Below, in pieces: positions 10,084-20,163 of a stretch of DNA of 64,000 nt. The stretch comes from Billgrantia campisalis. GTDB lineage: Bacteria; Pseudomonadota; Gammaproteobacteria; Pseudomonadales; Halomonadaceae. The first letter of the stretch is position 1, and each line of letters opens with the position of its first letter. The translations under genes and the position numbers were made by a program. Location: contig NZ_JABFUC010000003.1 in assembly GCF_022341425.1 (NCBI RefSeq), forward strand, positions 186,001 to 250,000, written 5' to 3'. The notes under the pieces are model-generated. The model saw nothing but the letters and a program-made list of their open reading frames with translations. It ran no database searches and was not told the origin of the DNA.

Positions 10084-11397
10084 ATGCATGTGGTAATTCA
10101 CGGCAGTGAGCTGGCGGCGGCCACGGCGGCCGCGGCGCTGTCCTGGGTGGGGCATCGGGTGCACTGGGTGCCCCATGCCAGCATGCCCTGGTCGACGCTG
10201 GCCGAGGCCGACTGGCTGCAGCGCGAGCCCGAGCTGCTGGCTCGACTGGCGGAGGGGCGCGAACAGGGCACGTTGACCGTGGACGGCAGCGGTGATCGGC
10301 GCGAAGCGGGGCGGGTCGATATCGTATGGCTGGCCCTCTCGCCGGAGCAGCGCACCGAGGCCGGTGAGCTGGTGGCGTCGGCGGCTATCGCAGCCAACCA
10401 GCCACTGGTGCTGGTTAACAACTCGACGTTCCCGGTCGGTGAGACCGAGCGGCTCGAGGCGAGCCTGAACGGCGTCGAGTCGCGCGCCGTGACGCTGGTC
10501 GACATGCTCGAGGAGGGGCGCGCCTGGCAGACCTTCACGCGCCCCTCGCGCTGGCTGTTGGGCTGCGACGACGGTTGGGCCGAGGCCCAGGTGCGCGAGC
10601 TGCTGCGCGCCTTCAACCGGCGACGCGACGCCTTTCAGCGTATGCCGCGTCGCGCCGCCGAGCTGACCAAGCTGGCCACCATCGGCATGCTGGCCACGCG
10701 CATCAGTTATATGAACGAGATCGCCGGCCTGGCAGACACCCTCGGTGTCGACGTCGAGTACGTGCGTCAGGGCATGGGGGCCGACTCGCGAATCGGCTAC
10801 GAATACCTCTACCCGGGCTGCGGCTTCGGCGGTCCCCACTTTTCCCGGGACCTGATGCGCCTGGCCGATGTCCAGGAGGCCAGCGGCCGTCATTCGGCGC
10901 TGCTCGAGCAGGTGCTCGACATCAACGAGCAGAAGAAGGAGACCCTGTTTCGCAAACTTTGGGCGCATTTCCAGGGACGCCTCGAGGGCCGCACCCTGGC
11001 GATCTGGGGAGCGGCCTTCAAGCCTGGCTCCGCGCGCATCGACCATGCGCCGGTATTGACCCTGCTGCGGGCGCTGTGGGCCCAGGGCGTACGCGTACGG
11101 CTGCACGATCCGGCCGCCACGGCGGCGCTGCGGGATGCGCTCGGCGACCACCCGTTGCTGGAGCTGTTCGACGGCGACCCCTATGCCGCCTGCGAGGGAG
11201 CCGATGCGCTGATGCTTGTCACCGAATGGAAGCACTACTGGAATCCGGACTGGGCGCGCCTGGCCGGGCAGCTGCGTGAGCGGCTGCTGCTCGATGGCCG
11301 CAACATCTACGACCCGAACCACGTGGCCAGCTGGGGGCTGACCTATCGCGGCATCGGGCGTCGGGCCGATGCCGCCGAGCGGTGTGTGCGGCGTTGA
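10084..11397 (+). CDS. UDP-glucose 6-dehydrogenase homologue with altered active site
   Basis: 437 residues, UDP-glucose/GDP-mannose dehydrogenase family by length, order and motifs (NNSTFPVGET, ISYMNEIAGL, YPGCGFGGPHF, ADALMLVTEWKHY). Key residues differ from active enzymes. The catalytic Cys of the GFGGSCFPKD motif is His252 (GFGGPHFSRD, codons read directly). The Asn of the E-x2-K-x3-N motif is Ile200 after Lys196. The Rossmann GxGxxG is degenerate (HGSELAAAT at 6-14). A new Cys occurs at 246. It may be inactive, use other chemistry, or regulate. Position beside galU is the normal ugd position. Confidence 0.8.
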   Translation: MHVVIHGSELAAATAAAALSWVGHRVHWVPHASMPWSTLAEADWLQREPELLARLAEGREQGTLTVDGSGDRREAGRVDIVWLALSPEQRTEAGELVASAAIAANQPLVLVNNSTFPVGETERLEASLNGVESRAVTLVDMLEEGRAWQTFTRPSRWLLGCDDGWAEAQVRELLRAFNRRRDAFQRMPRRAAELTKLATIGMLATRISYMNEIAGLADTLGVDVEYVRQGMGADSRIGYEYLYPGCGFGGPHFSRDLMRLADVQEASGRHSALLEQVLDINEQKKETLFRKLWAHFQGRLEGRTLAIWGAAFKPGSARIDHAPVLTLLRALWAQGVRVRLHDPAATAALRDALGDHPLLELFDGDPYAACEGADALMLVTEWKHYWNPDWARLAGQLRERLLLDGRNIYDPNHVASWGLTYRGIGRRADAAERCVRR

Positions 11398-11434
11398 GAC
11401 GATGGCGTGCGTCCAGTAGGGCGGGCCGCCTACA

Positions 11435-11458
11435 ATGGGCAGGCGCCTGCCTGCCCAT
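11435..11458. terminator. Perfect hairpin between the ugd homologue and the coiled-coil gene
   Basis: ATGGGCAGGC and GCCTGCCCAT form a 10-bp perfect stem around a GCCT loop, 38 bp after the ugd-homologue stop and ending 18 bp before the next ATG. There is no T-run, so it may be a terminator, attenuator or mRNA processing structure. Confidence 0.45.
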
Positions 11459-11476
11459 GGAGACAAGGAGTTAGCC

Positions 11477-12409
11477 ATGTCCGAAGCGCGACCGCCCGAG
11501 CGGCGCCCGATCGTGCCGGACCCGGATGCCAGCGTGTCACGCCTGCACCGGGCGCGGCCGCCGGCCCCGCGCCTCTGGCCACTGTACGTTCTTCTCCTGC
11601 TGCTGCTGGCCGCGGTGGGCGCACTGGGCTGGCTCGGCTGGCAGGAGAGCCAGCGGCTGGACACCCAGTGGGAGCGGCTGGCCGGCGAGATGTCCAACGT
11701 GCATGCGCGCTTCGATGTGGAAGAGGAAAGGGGGGCGCGCCTGGAGGGGGTGATGGCAAGGCTCGGTGCCCTGGAGGAGCGCAGCGACTCCATCGCCGCG
11801 CGTACCACCGGGCTGGAGCTCGAGCTGCAGCGCTCGGCCGTCGGAGACCTTTCCTGGATCGAAGCGCTGTCCGAGCGCCAGGAGGAGCTCGCCGACCAGG
11901 CGGCGACCCGCGATGCCATGCTGGGCGCCCTGCAGGTGTCGCTGGATGCCCTGGAGCGCGTCGGTGAGCAGGGGCGCGAGGCGCTGGCAACGCGGTTGGA
12001 GACCCTGGACGAGGCCGGCGAGCGGCGTACCCAGCGGCTGGAGGCCGAGCTGGAAGCGCTGAATGAAGCCCTGGCCGCCGAAAGAGAGGCGTGGCAGTCC
12101 CGTCTCGATCCGCTGGCCGACGACCTGGCGCAAGGGCGGCAGGCTCGCGAGGCACTGGCGGAGGAAATGGCTTGGCTTCAGGCACTCGTCGAACGGCGCC
12201 AGGGCGAGCAGGAGGAGCGCCTCGAGGCGCTGTCGGCAGAGTATCGTGCCCTGGCCGATGAACTTGAAGCCCAGGCGGCCAGTCATGAAGATGAGCAAGA
12301 GGCAGTCGTCGCCCTGCAGGGGCGGCTGACGGCCATGGAGGGCGAGCTGCGTGAACTGCGACAGTCGCAGCTCGCCCTCAGCGCGGGGCTGGAGGCCCTG
12401 CGTCAGTAG
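11477..12409 (+). CDS. Unknown single-pass membrane coiled-coil protein
   Basis: 310 residues from ATG 11477 (AAGGAG 6 bp upstream). A Pro/Arg-rich cytoplasmic N-terminus (about 1-32) leads to one TM helix (about 34-54, LYVLLLLLLAAVGALGWLGW) and then about 255 residues of almost unbroken heptad-rich coiled coil, presumably periplasmic, ending GLEALRQ. I do not recognise a catalytic domain. The topology resembles membrane-anchored scaffold or tether proteins. It sits between galU/ugd and tamAB, so an envelope role is plausible but is only inferred from position. Confidence 0.7.
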   Translation: MSEARPPERRPIVPDPDASVSRLHRARPPAPRLWPLYVLLLLLLAAVGALGWLGWQESQRLDTQWERLAGEMSNVHARFDVEEERGARLEGVMARLGALEERSDSIAARTTGLELELQRSAVGDLSWIEALSERQEELADQAATRDAMLGALQVSLDALERVGEQGREALATRLETLDEAGERRTQRLEAELEALNEALAAEREAWQSRLDPLADDLAQGRQAREALAEEMAWLQALVERRQGEQEERLEALSAEYRALADELEAQAASHEDEQEAVVALQGRLTAMEGELRELRQSQLALSAGLEALRQ

Positions 12410-12515
12410 CTTCGTCTCCGGAGTCGGCCATCCCTGGACCGCCTTCGACGAAGCAGAGTCGCCTGGTGGATGGAGTCGTCGCCAGGCAACGGGAGTCGGT
12501 CAGGAAGCCGTTGAT

Positions 12516-14384
12516 ATGGGAAGACGCGTGATACCACGCCTGGTGGCAGCGGCCTTGTGTCTTGGCATGACTCACGCTGCGTGGGCCCTCGATGCCCGGA
12601 TTCACGGGATCGAAGGCGATGTGGCCGACAATGTGCGCCACTACCTGAGCGGCCTGGAGGCCGAGCAGTACGGACGAGCTCGGCTGGAGAGCGAGATCCG
12701 GCGGCGCACCCGCGAGGCGATGCGGGTCTATGGCTACTACGAGCCTGAGATAGAGCATCAGTTGGACGATCGCGACCCACCGCGTCGCGTCACGCTGACC
12801 ATCGAGCCGGGCCCCCAGGTGCGCATCGAGGTGCTGGATATCCGCCTCGACGGCGACGCCGCCCGGGATCCCCCTTTTCGCCAGGCCGTGGATGACTTCC
12901 CCCTGGCGCTGGGCGACCCGCTGAGCCACGCCCCCTGGGACCGACTGCGCAATCGCCTCGCCGCCCTGTCGCTGGAGCGCGGCTACTTCGACTGGCGCTT
13001 CACCGACCGGCGCATGGAGGTGCGCCCCTTCGACGAGAGCGCCCGGCTCTACCTCGCCCTGGACAGCGGTGCCCGCTATCGCTTCGGTCAAGTGGCCATA
13101 CGCGGCAGCCATATCGTCGAGGAGCGGCTGCGGCGCATGGCGCCCTTCACCCCCGGCGACCCCTACCTGGCCGGGGATGTCGCCCTCTACAACCAGCGCC
13201 TGGGGCAGGTCGGATGGTTCGGCTCGGTCAGCGTGCGCCCACGACTCGACGTGCGCCGGGAGCTCGCCCTGCCGCCGCCGCGTCTGGGCTGGTGGAACGA
13301 GGTGGACGCCGCCGGCGAGGCGGCGGCCGATGCCACTCCTGAGATCAGCGTATCGCGATTGACCCCCGATGCCCTGACGACGGTGGCGACGCTGCGGGCC
13401 CCGGAGCGGCCCGAAATGCCGATCGACGTGGTGGTCACCCCGGCCGATCGCCACCAGTTCGAGGTCGGCGTCGGCTACGCTACCGATGTGGGGCCGCGGC
13501 TGCGCTTCGGCTGGGATCAGCCGTGGATCAACCGCTACGGCCACAGTCTCGATCATGACCTCTTCGTCTCCCAGCCGGAGCAGCAGCTGACCGGCACCTA
13601 CCTGATGCCGCTGGACAACCCGCTGCGCGACCAGTACCGGGCCCAGTACGGCCTGCGGCATCGCGACACAGGCGATACGCGAACCCTCGAAAGCAGCGTG
13701 GAACTGGCCCGACGCTGGGAGTTCGACAACCGCTGGGTCCAGACGGTGTTCGTGCGGGCCACCTTCGAGGACTTCACCCAGGGGGGTGAGGCCGACAGCG
13801 TCCTGATCTACTATCCCGGCGTCAGCTGGTCGCGCACCCGCACCCGCGACCCGCGCTTTCCCACTTGGGGTGATCGCCAGCGTATCGCCTTCGAGTATTC
13901 CGACTCAGTGTGGGGCTCCGATGCCGATTTCCTGCGCATGACCGGGGATACCGAGTGGATCCGCATGCTGGGCGACAACCAGCGTTTCGTCACGCGCCTC
14001 GGGCTGGGGGCGATCGAGACCGACGACTTTTCCAAGGTTCCTCCTTCGCTGCGTTTTTTCACCGGCGGGGATCGCAGCGTGCGCGGCTACGCCTACGAGA
14101 GCCTGGCGCCGCGCAACGAGGAGGGGCGTCTGCGCGGCGGCCAGCAACTGCTGACCGCCAGCGCCGAAATCCAGCGGCGGGTGACCGGCGACTGGTGGGG
14201 CGCGGCCTTCGTCGATACCGGCGACGCCTTCGATGACTGGGCGCCCGATTCACTCAACACCGGGGCCGGGCTAGGCGTTCGCTGGATATCGCCGGTCGGC
14301 CCGATTCGCTTCGACGTGGCTCACCCCTTCGACGACGAGGAGAATGCGTGGCGCCTTCATTTCGCCATTGGACCGGAGTTCTGA
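12516..14384 (+). CDS. tamA: Translocation and assembly module subunit TamA
   Basis: 622 residues from ATG 12516 (AGGAAG about 8 bp upstream), Omp85/BamA superfamily. Signal peptide 1-24 (AAWA|LD), then about three POTRA domains (about 25-290) and a C-terminal beta-barrel (about 330-622). The barrel has the SVRGYAYESL lid motif of Omp85 proteins and ends in a strand with a final Phe (FAIGPEF). With TamB it inserts autotransporters and helps phospholipid transport to the outer membrane. The 3' end overlaps tamB by 37 bp, so the pair is coupled. It is slightly longer than E. coli TamA (577). Confidence 0.92.
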   Translation: MGRRVIPRLVAAALCLGMTHAAWALDARIHGIEGDVADNVRHYLSGLEAEQYGRARLESEIRRRTREAMRVYGYYEPEIEHQLDDRDPPRRVTLTIEPGPQVRIEVLDIRLDGDAARDPPFRQAVDDFPLALGDPLSHAPWDRLRNRLAALSLERGYFDWRFTDRRMEVRPFDESARLYLALDSGARYRFGQVAIRGSHIVEERLRRMAPFTPGDPYLAGDVALYNQRLGQVGWFGSVSVRPRLDVRRELALPPPRLGWWNEVDAAGEAAADATPEISVSRLTPDALTTVATLRAPERPEMPIDVVVTPADRHQFEVGVGYATDVGPRLRFGWDQPWINRYGHSLDHDLFVSQPEQQLTGTYLMPLDNPLRDQYRAQYGLRHRDTGDTRTLESSVELARRWEFDNRWVQTVFVRATFEDFTQGGEADSVLIYYPGVSWSRTRTRDPRFPTWGDRQRIAFEYSDSVWGSDADFLRMTGDTEWIRMLGDNQRFVTRLGLGAIETDDFSKVPPSLRFFTGGDRSVRGYAYESLAPRNEEGRLRGGQQLLTASAEIQRRVTGDWWGAAFVDTGDAFDDWAPDSLNTGAGLGVRWISPVGPIRFDVAHPFDDEENAWRLHFAIGPEF

Positions 14385-17300
14385 GAACTCGCTTTCCCTG
14401 TGTACGTTTCCCGCGCAGCTGGGCCTTGTTGAGGGCCCTGCTGTGGCTGTTGGTTGCGGTGCCGCTGTGGTGCCTGGGTCTGGTGTTGCTGGTGCTCGGC
14501 CTGGCCCTGTCGCCCTGGGGCAGCGGGCTGCTGCTGGAGGAGGGCGCCAAGCGCGGCTTCTATGAACTGGCCGATGCCGAGGGGGCTCCGCTGGACCGGC
14601 TGGTTTTGCATGATTTCAAGCTCGAGGCCGGCCCGGCCCGGGTGCGTCTCCAGCGACTGGAACTGGCCTGGGCGGACGACTGCCTGCTGAGAGGGCAGCT
14701 GTGCATCGAGCGGCTGGCCGTGGAGGGCGCGCGCATTCGCCTGGGGGCCGGCGATGCCGACGTGGAGGCCGAGGCGCCGGCGGTGGGCGAACCGTTGGAC
14801 GAAATTCGCCTGCCATTTCCCCTGTCGATCCGCGCGCTGTCGCTGATCGATGTCGACCTGCAGCTGGCCGATGGCACACGCGTCACCTTTGAGGAATTCA
14901 CCACCGGTGCCGAGGCCGAGGCGTCGACGCTGACCCTGCTGCCGACGCGGCTCGGGGGCCTGCGCGTGCAACTGCCGCTGTCCGCCGGCGTGCGGCTGGC
15001 CCTGAGCGAGGCCGAACACGACGGGCCACGGCTGACGGCGGAGGCGATCGATGCCGCCATCGCCGTGCAGTCGCCGCTTCCGGCGGTGGCCGCGGCGGAA
15101 CTGCAGGACCTGGCCGCCCGGCCGCTGGAGGATCGAGAACGCCTTTCACTCCCCGAAATCGAGCTACCGCTGCGGCTGCGGGTGCCGGAGCTGATCGTCG
15201 AGGATGCCGCGCTGTCAGGCCCCCTGGACTACGCCATCCAACGCCTGTCGCTGAGCCTCGAGGCCCGCGGCCAGGTGGTCGAGATTGCGCCCCTGGAACT
15301 GGCCACCCAGGATACCGATGCCCGGCTCTCGGCGCGGGTCGAGCTGCGCGATGACTATCCCCTCGAGGCGCGGCTGGAGGCCTCGCTGTGGCTGCCCGAG
15401 ATCATGCCGGAGCTGGCCGGTAAGCGGCTTGACCTGCGCCTGGACGGCAGTCTGGGGGGGCTGGACGTTGATCTCCAGACCTGGGGCCCCGTCAACGCCC
15501 GCCTGACGGCGCACTTGGACGCCCTGGACCCGACCCTGCCGTTCAGCGCCGCGTTCAAGAGCGAGCTCCTGCAGTGGCCGCTGCCACCCCACGAGGGCAC
15601 CGTTGGCGACGAAACGGATGACCAGGCGCCGCCGCCCGTCGGGGACCCCTATGTGATCGAGGACCTGACTCTCCAACTGGAAGGCAGTCTGCTGGCCTAC
15701 CGCGCCGCGTTGTCGATGCGCGTGGAAGGACCGGAGGTACCGCTCACCCGGGTGGCCCTCTCGGGCAGCGGTGATCTTCAACACTTCGCCTGGACGCCGC
15801 TGTCGCTCACCCTGGGGCGTGCCTCGGTGGTCAGCCGCGGTCGCGTCGGCTGGGCCGAGGGCCTCGATGTCGAGGCCGTGCTGCGACTCGATAACCTCGA
15901 CCCCGGCGCCTTCACCGAGGCCGTCCAGGGGCGGCTCAGCGGCGATATCGAGCTGGACTTCGTTCAGTCGGCCCAGGGCTGGCGGCTGCAGGTGCCGCGG
16001 CTGGCCATCGGCGGTGAGCTGCAGTCGCTGCCGCTGTCGCTGCAGGCCCGGCTGGCGGGGGACAGCGAGATGCGCTGGACCATCGACGAGCTGGATTTTC
16101 GCCAGGGCGCCAATCGGCTGACCGCCAGCGGTCGCGTCTCCGACACACAGCTGGACCTCGGCGGCGAGTTCGACCTGCCGGCCCTGGCCAGCCTCCACGA
16201 TGAGCTCGGCGGCACCTTGGCAGGCCGCTTCACCGCCTCTGGCAGCCTGGAGGCGCCGCAGCTCGACTTCGAGCTGAGTGGTGACGGCCTTGCCTTTGCC
16301 GAAAATCGCCTCGACAGCCTGCGGCTCTCGGGCCGGGTCAGCGGGATCGATGATCCGGATCTCGACCTGAGCCTGGCCATCGAGCGCCTCAATGCCGGCG
16401 GCCAGCGCTTCAGCGAGGTCAGCCTGAACCTGGACGGACGGCTCTCCGCCCATCGCCTGACGCTGGAGGCGATCGCCGGGCGGGGCATGCCGCTGTCGCG
16501 GGCGGTCCTGGCGGTGGAGGGGGGGCTCAGCGAGGATCGTCAGCGCTATGCCGGACAGCTGACGCCGCTGGAGGTGGACAGCGAGAACGGCGATATTCGC
16601 CTCGTGGACCCGCTGACCTTCGACGTGAATATCGCCGCGGCCAGTGCCCGGGTGCAGCCCTTCTGCCTGCGCCGTGAGCAGGGGGGAAGGGTGTGTCTCG
16701 ACGAGACTCTCGAAGCCAGCGCCGACCAGGGGCGGGCGGTGCTCTCGGTGCGCGACCTGTCCATGACGATCCTTGAGGAGTGGCTGCCGCCGGACTGGGC
16801 CGCCGAGGGCGAGACACTCCTCTCCCTGGTGGTCGAGTGGCGCCAGGCCGGCGCCCAGTGGGGTGCCCGGGCAGATCTGGAGACCACGCTCTCTCTGCAG
16901 GGACTCGACGCCTACGGTCAGCCATGGCAGCTGCCGAACAGCCGGCTGACCCTGGAGGTGGATGCCAGCCAGGCCAGGGTCGATCTCGATCTGGGCCTGC
17001 AGCTGGACGATGCGGGGCGCATCGGCCTGGCGCTGAGGCTGGATGACCCCCTGACGGGAGGCAGCCTGGACGGGCGCCTGATCCTCGACGATATTCAGCT
17101 GTCGCGCTATCGCACCCTGGTCACCGGCATGGATGAGCTGGAAGGGCGCCTGGTCGGCGACGTGAACATCACCGGTCGCCGCGAGGCACCGCAGCTCGAT
17201 GGCAGCATCACGCTTGAGGGACTGCGCGCCAGCGGCCTCGACCTGCCGCTGATGGTGCAGGACGGTCGAGTTCGTATACGCCTGGCCGGTGATCGTGGCG

Positions 17301-18445
17301 ATATCGATGGCCACCTGGTCACCGATGATGGCCGCCTGGAGATCGTCGGCGATGCCGCCTGGCCGTCGCCGGATGACTGGCGGCTGGCGATCGACCTGGA
17401 CGGGACGCGTCAGCCGCTGCTGGTGACCATGCCGGAGTTCGGTCGGCTGCGCGTCGCTCCGGACATTCGCGTGCGCATCGACCCCAGCCGCCTGCAGGTA
17501 CGCGGCGCAGTGCAGGTGCCCTGGGCGCGGCTCGAAGTGGGCGAAGTGCCGGCCGCCGCGGTCAGCCCGAGCCCCGACGAGATCATCATCACCCGCCGCG
17601 ATGAGGAGCGGGCACGGCGCGCCGCGGAGCGGGAAGGCCTCGATGAAGATGCCGGGGTGGACGAAACCGCCGCGGCCGCCCTGCGCGAGGCCGGCATGGC
17701 CATGGACGTGCGTATCGATCTGCGCTTGGGCCCCGATATGCAGCTGGAGGCCTATGGCCTGCAGGCCGGGCTGCGTGGCATCCTGGAGGTGCGCCAGCAG
17801 GCCGGGCCGGTTCAGCTGTTCGGTGACGTCAACCTGGTCGACGGGCGTTTCCGCGCCTTTGGCCAGGACCTGCTGATCCGCCAGGGCCAGCTGTTCTTCA
17901 GCGGCCCGCCCGACCAGCCGCTGCTGGACTTCGAGGCCATCCGCAATCCGGATGTCACCGAGGATGGTGTGATCGCCGGGCTGCGCGTCTCCGGCTTCGC
18001 CGCCGAGCCGCGGTTGGCGATCTTCTCCGAACCCGCCATGGACGAGGCGCGGGCGCTCTCCTACCTGCTGCGCGGGCGCGCCCCACGGGACGGCGACGCC
18101 GACGGCGCCCTGACCTCGGCGCTGATCGGTCTGACCCTGGGCCGGACCGGCGGGGCGGTGGGGGCCATCGGCGAGGTCTTCGGCATCGCGGACCTGGCGC
18201 TGGAGGCCGCCGGGGCCGGAGACGACAGACAGATCGTCGTCAGCGGCTATATCACCGAGGACCTGCGGGTGAGCTACGGGGTGGGGATCTTCTCGCCCAT
18301 CGCCGAGCTCACCCTGCGCTATACGCTGTGGCGAAACCTCTACCTGCAGGCGGTCTCAGGGGCGGCCCAGGCCGTCGATCTGGTCTATACCTTCAGCCTG
18401 CCGGGTAAGCCGCCGCAGATCGACGCCTCTTCCACAGGAGATTGA
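14348..18445 (+). CDS. tamB: Translocation and assembly module protein TamB
   Basis: 1365 residues, AsmA-like family with the C-terminal DUF490/TamB domain. An N-terminal TM anchor (about 28-58, [20 protein letters not shown]) is followed by a long beta-helical region that forms a hydrophobic lipid groove bridging the periplasm, ending in the conserved C-terminal block ([44 protein letters not shown]). The GTG start at 14348 is preceded by GAGGAG at 6 bp and lies within tamA. It partners TamA at the outer membrane. msrA follows immediately. Confidence 0.93.
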   Translation: MAPSFRHWTGVLRTRFPCVRFPRSWALLRALLWLLVAVPLWCLGLVLLVLGLALSPWGSGLLLEEGAKRGFYELADAEGAPLDRLVLHDFKLEAGPARVRLQRLELAWADDCLLRGQLCIERLAVEGARIRLGAGDADVEAEAPAVGEPLDEIRLPFPLSIRALSLIDVDLQLADGTRVTFEEFTTGAEAEASTLTLLPTRLGGLRVQLPLSAGVRLALSEAEHDGPRLTAEAIDAAIAVQSPLPAVAAAELQDLAARPLEDRERLSLPEIELPLRLRVPELIVEDAALSGPLDYAIQRLSLSLEARGQVVEIAPLELATQDTDARLSARVELRDDYPLEARLEASLWLPEIMPELAGKRLDLRLDGSLGGLDVDLQTWGPVNARLTAHLDALDPTLPFSAAFKSELLQWPLPPHEGTVGDETDDQAPPPVGDPYVIEDLTLQLEGSLLAYRAALSMRVEGPEVPLTRVALSGSGDLQHFAWTPLSLTLGRASVVSRGRVGWAEGLDVEAVLRLDNLDPGAFTEAVQGRLSGDIELDFVQSAQGWRLQVPRLAIGGELQSLPLSLQARLAGDSEMRWTIDELDFRQGANRLTASGRVSDTQLDLGGEFDLPALASLHDELGGTLAGRFTASGSLEAPQLDFELSGDGLAFAENRLDSLRLSGRVSGIDDPDLDLSLAIERLNAGGQRFSEVSLNLDGRLSAHRLTLEAIAGRGMPLSRAVLAVEGGLSEDRQRYAGQLTPLEVDSENGDIRLVDPLTFDVNIAAASARVQPFCLRREQGGRVCLDETLEASADQGRAVLSVRDLSMTILEEWLPPDWAAEGETLLSLVVEWRQAGAQWGARADLETTLSLQGLDAYGQPWQLPNSRLTLEVDASQARVDLDLGLQLDDAGRIGLALRLDDPLTGGSLDGRLILDDIQLSRYRTLVTGMDELEGRLVGDVNITGRREAPQLDGSITLEGLRASGLDLPLMVQDGRVRIRLAGDRGDIDGHLVTDDGRLEIVGDAAWPSPDDWRLAIDLDGTRQPLLVTMPEFGRLRVAPDIRVRIDPSRLQVRGAVQVPWARLEVGEVPAAAVSPSPDEIIITRRDEERARRAAEREGLDEDAGVDETAAAALREAGMAMDVRIDLRLGPDMQLEAYGLQAGLRGILEVRQQAGPVQLFGDVNLVDGRFRAFGQDLLIRQGQLFFSGPPDQPLLDFEAIRNPDVTEDGVIAGLRVSGFAAEPRLAIFSEPAMDEARALSYLLRGRAPRDGDADGALTSALIGLTLGRTGGAVGAIGEVFGIADLALEAAGAGDDRQIVVSGYITEDLRVSYGVGIFSPIAELTLRYTLWRNLYLQAVSGAAQAVDLVYTFSLPGKPPQIDASSTGD

Positions 18446-18447
18446 CC

Positions 18448-19062
18448 ATGATTCTCGATCCCTCCCGCGCCCTGCCGGGCCGCAATACGCCGCTCAGCTT
18501 TTCGGGTGTGCATGCCGTCAACGGTTGCTCGATGCTGCCGCCGTTCCCGGCGGAGCATGCCGTCATCGTGCTGGGGCTCGGCTGTTTCTGGGGCGCCGAG
18601 CGACTGTTCTGGCAGCTGCCCGGGGTCTACGTGACCGCCGTCGGCTATGCCGGCGGCATCACGCCCAACCCCACCTACGAGGAGACCTGTACCGGCCTGA
18701 CCGGCCATACCGAAGTGGTGCAGGTGGTCTATGACCCGGCCACGCTACCTCTGGTCGAGCTGCTGCGGGTCTTTTGGGAAGCTCACGACCCGACCCAGGG
18801 CATGCGCCAGGGCAACGACATCGGCAGCCAGTATCGCTCGGCGATCTACACGACCGATGACGCTCAGCTGGCCGAGGCCGAGCGCAGTCGAGAGGCCTAT
18901 CAGCGCTCGCTGACCCGGGCGGGGAAGGGCGATATCACCACCGAGATCGCCCCGCTGACGGCCTTTTACTACGCCGAGGAGTACCATCAGCAGTACCTGC
19001 ACAAGCAGCCGGGCGGCTACTGCGGCCTCAAGGGAACCGGGGTCAGCTGTCCGATTGGGTGA
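18448..19062 (+). CDS. msrA: Peptide-methionine (S)-S-oxide reductase MsrA
   Basis: 204 residues. The catalytic motif is GCFWGAE with nucleophile Cys46. Resolving cysteines near the C-terminus are Cys192 and Cys201 ([14 protein letters not shown]). [22 protein letters not shown] and GSQYRSAIY are family blocks. It repairs oxidised methionine using thioredoxin. ATG 18448 has CAGGAG 7 bp upstream and lies just past the tamB stop. A degenerate second copy of the last ~18 codons occurs 1.26 kb downstream at 20272-20328, evidence of rearrangement behind this gene. Confidence 0.95.
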   Translation: MILDPSRALPGRNTPLSFSGVHAVNGCSMLPPFPAEHAVIVLGLGCFWGAERLFWQLPGVYVTAVGYAGGITPNPTYEETCTGLTGHTEVVQVVYDPATLPLVELLRVFWEAHDPTQGMRQGNDIGSQYRSAIYTTDDAQLAEAERSREAYQRSLTRAGKGDITTEIAPLTAFYYAEEYHQQYLHKQPGGYCGLKGTGVSCPIG

Positions 19063-19095
19063 GCACGGCGGAGGGGAATGCCTGGCTTCTGGCGG

Positions 19096-19503
19096 TTAAA
19101 GCCGCGCCAGGCGTGCCTTCAGTCCGCTCAACTCATCGTTCAGATACTCGGCGTCGAACTCCGCCTCCTCGATCATCCGCGGCGGGTCGTAGACCTCGAG
19201 GTGGCTGCGGTGCTTCTTGAGCACGCGATCCTGCTCCAGCTCCTTGAGCGTGCGATTGATATGCACCGGCGACAGGCCAAGAATCTGACCCAGCAGCCGC
19301 TGGGAAACGGGAAACTCGAATGACGCCAGGTCGACGGTTTTCAGCTTCTCGAGTCGAAGGTAAGTCTCGACCATGAAATGCAGCACCTGCGAACGCGCGC
19401 TGCGATGGAGGGTGACGAGCATGCGTTCGGTGAGCAGGGCCTCCTGGCGGCTAATGCAGGCGAAGAGCGCGATCGCCAGCGGGTCGTCGCCGGCGGCTTG
19501 AAC
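19096..19503 (-). pseudogene. Crp/Fnr-family regulator, C-terminal half only
   Basis: The frame encodes about 136 residues with no start before an in-frame TAG at 19504-19506; the first ATG is internal at 19422. Visible are the long dimerisation helix (ALFACISRQEALLTERM) and the winged-helix DNA-binding domain (SQRLLGQILGLSPVHINRTL). The whole N-terminal effector-binding barrel (about 110 residues) is missing. The break coincides with a 10-bp tandem duplication at 19505-19524. A start at 19422 could still make a bare HTH protein, but I favour a 5'-truncated relic. Confidence 0.75.
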
Positions 19504-19504
19504 C

Positions 19505-19524
19505 TATCGCGTTTTATCGCGTTT
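19505..19524. repeat. 10-bp perfect tandem duplication at the Crp/Fnr truncation point
   Basis: TATCGCGTTT occurs twice back to back (19505-19514, 19515-19524), precisely where the regulator frame breaks and overlapping the stop of the next minus-strand gene. It looks like a junction scar. Confidence 0.7.
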
Positions 19525-20077
19525 CGTCTCGACTAGTCGGGGCGGGCAGCGTGAGGGCAGCAGGAAGCTGGTCTCGCGCTTCCTGGAGAATCTGGAACTG
19601 TGCCCGGCGCTGGCCAATGCAGTCGTTCAGCCAGGCATCCAGGCCGGGGATGGCATTATAGGCCTGCAGGCGCTCATAGAAGCGCCGTGATCGCCACTCC
19701 TCCAGTAGCGCTCGGCTGAGCTCTTGCGCTGCCACCTCATCATCGAAAATAAAGAAGTGGGGGTTGACCTGCAGGCGCTGTTCGGAGCGCAGGGACGGAT
19801 CGCGAAGCAGAGACTGCTCGATCGGCAGGGACGCTGACACCTCGATCAGCGTCTGGATACGCTGCTGGCTCTCAATGGCCAGGGTCTGCATGAGTTGGCT
19901 AATGCCAATGTGGTAGGTCAAGAAGCGCAGGCAAAGCCTGCGATAGCGATGATATTCCTGGTGCTCATGCTCATTGGCCCGGGTTAGGATATCCTCAATA
20001 AGACTGATGACGCCTGTCGGCTGGCTCTTTTGCCTGAAAGCAAGAGCGCCCAGTGGGGGAAGACGTGACATGTTCAC
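19514..20077 (-). CDS. Unknown helical protein, weakly ferritin/rubrerythrin-like
   Basis: About 187 residues from GTG 20077 (GAGG 6 bp upstream); ATG 20071 is an alternative and the frame stays open to 20200. Function not recognised. Two helical blocks, NEHEHQEYHRYRRLCLRFL...LAIESQQRIQ (about 30-75) and AAQELSRALLEEWRSRRFYE (about 110-130), resemble the helix pairs of rubrerythrin-like proteins, but the second ExxH pair is absent (GQRRAQFQ), so iron binding is doubtful. Strong repeats lie upstream, and it sits in the segment between msrA and pepQ that looks inserted. Confidence 0.6.
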   Translation of the reverse strand: MNMSRLPPLGALAFRQKSQPTGVISLIEDILTRANEHEHQEYHRYRRLCLRFLTYHIGISQLMQTLAIESQQRIQTLIEVSASLPIEQSLLRDPSLRSEQRLQVNPHFFIFDDEVAAQELSRALLEEWRSRRFYERLQAYNAIPGLDAWLNDCIGQRRAQFQILQEARDQLPAALTLPAPTSRDETR

Positions 20078-20115
20078 GATGAGCCTCACCTCTAGTATTG
20101 CGGGACTTTTGCGGT

Positions 20116-20154
20116 GCACATATGCCGTCGGGATGAGGGCACATATGCCGTCGG
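20116..20154. repeat. Two 16-bp direct repeats upstream of the unknown helical gene
   Basis: GCACATATGCCGTCGG occurs at 20116-20131 and 20139-20154, a 23-bp period (about two helical turns), 39-77 bp upstream of the minus-strand GTG start. The second copy runs into a GGCGCC-TAACG-GGCGCC palindrome (20153-20169). It could be an operator pair or a mobile-element relic. Confidence 0.7.
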
Positions 20155-20163
20155 CGCCTAACG

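Noticed and set aside
10060..11919. 619-codon open frame on the minus strand opposite the ugd homologue and coiled-coil gene
   Set aside because: Antisense shadow of GC-rich coding sequence; no domain motifs, no ribosome site, and both plus-strand genes are well supported.
15215..17314. 699-codon open frame opposite tamB
   Set aside because: Low-complexity antisense translation of tamB with no recognisable fold; tamB is clear.
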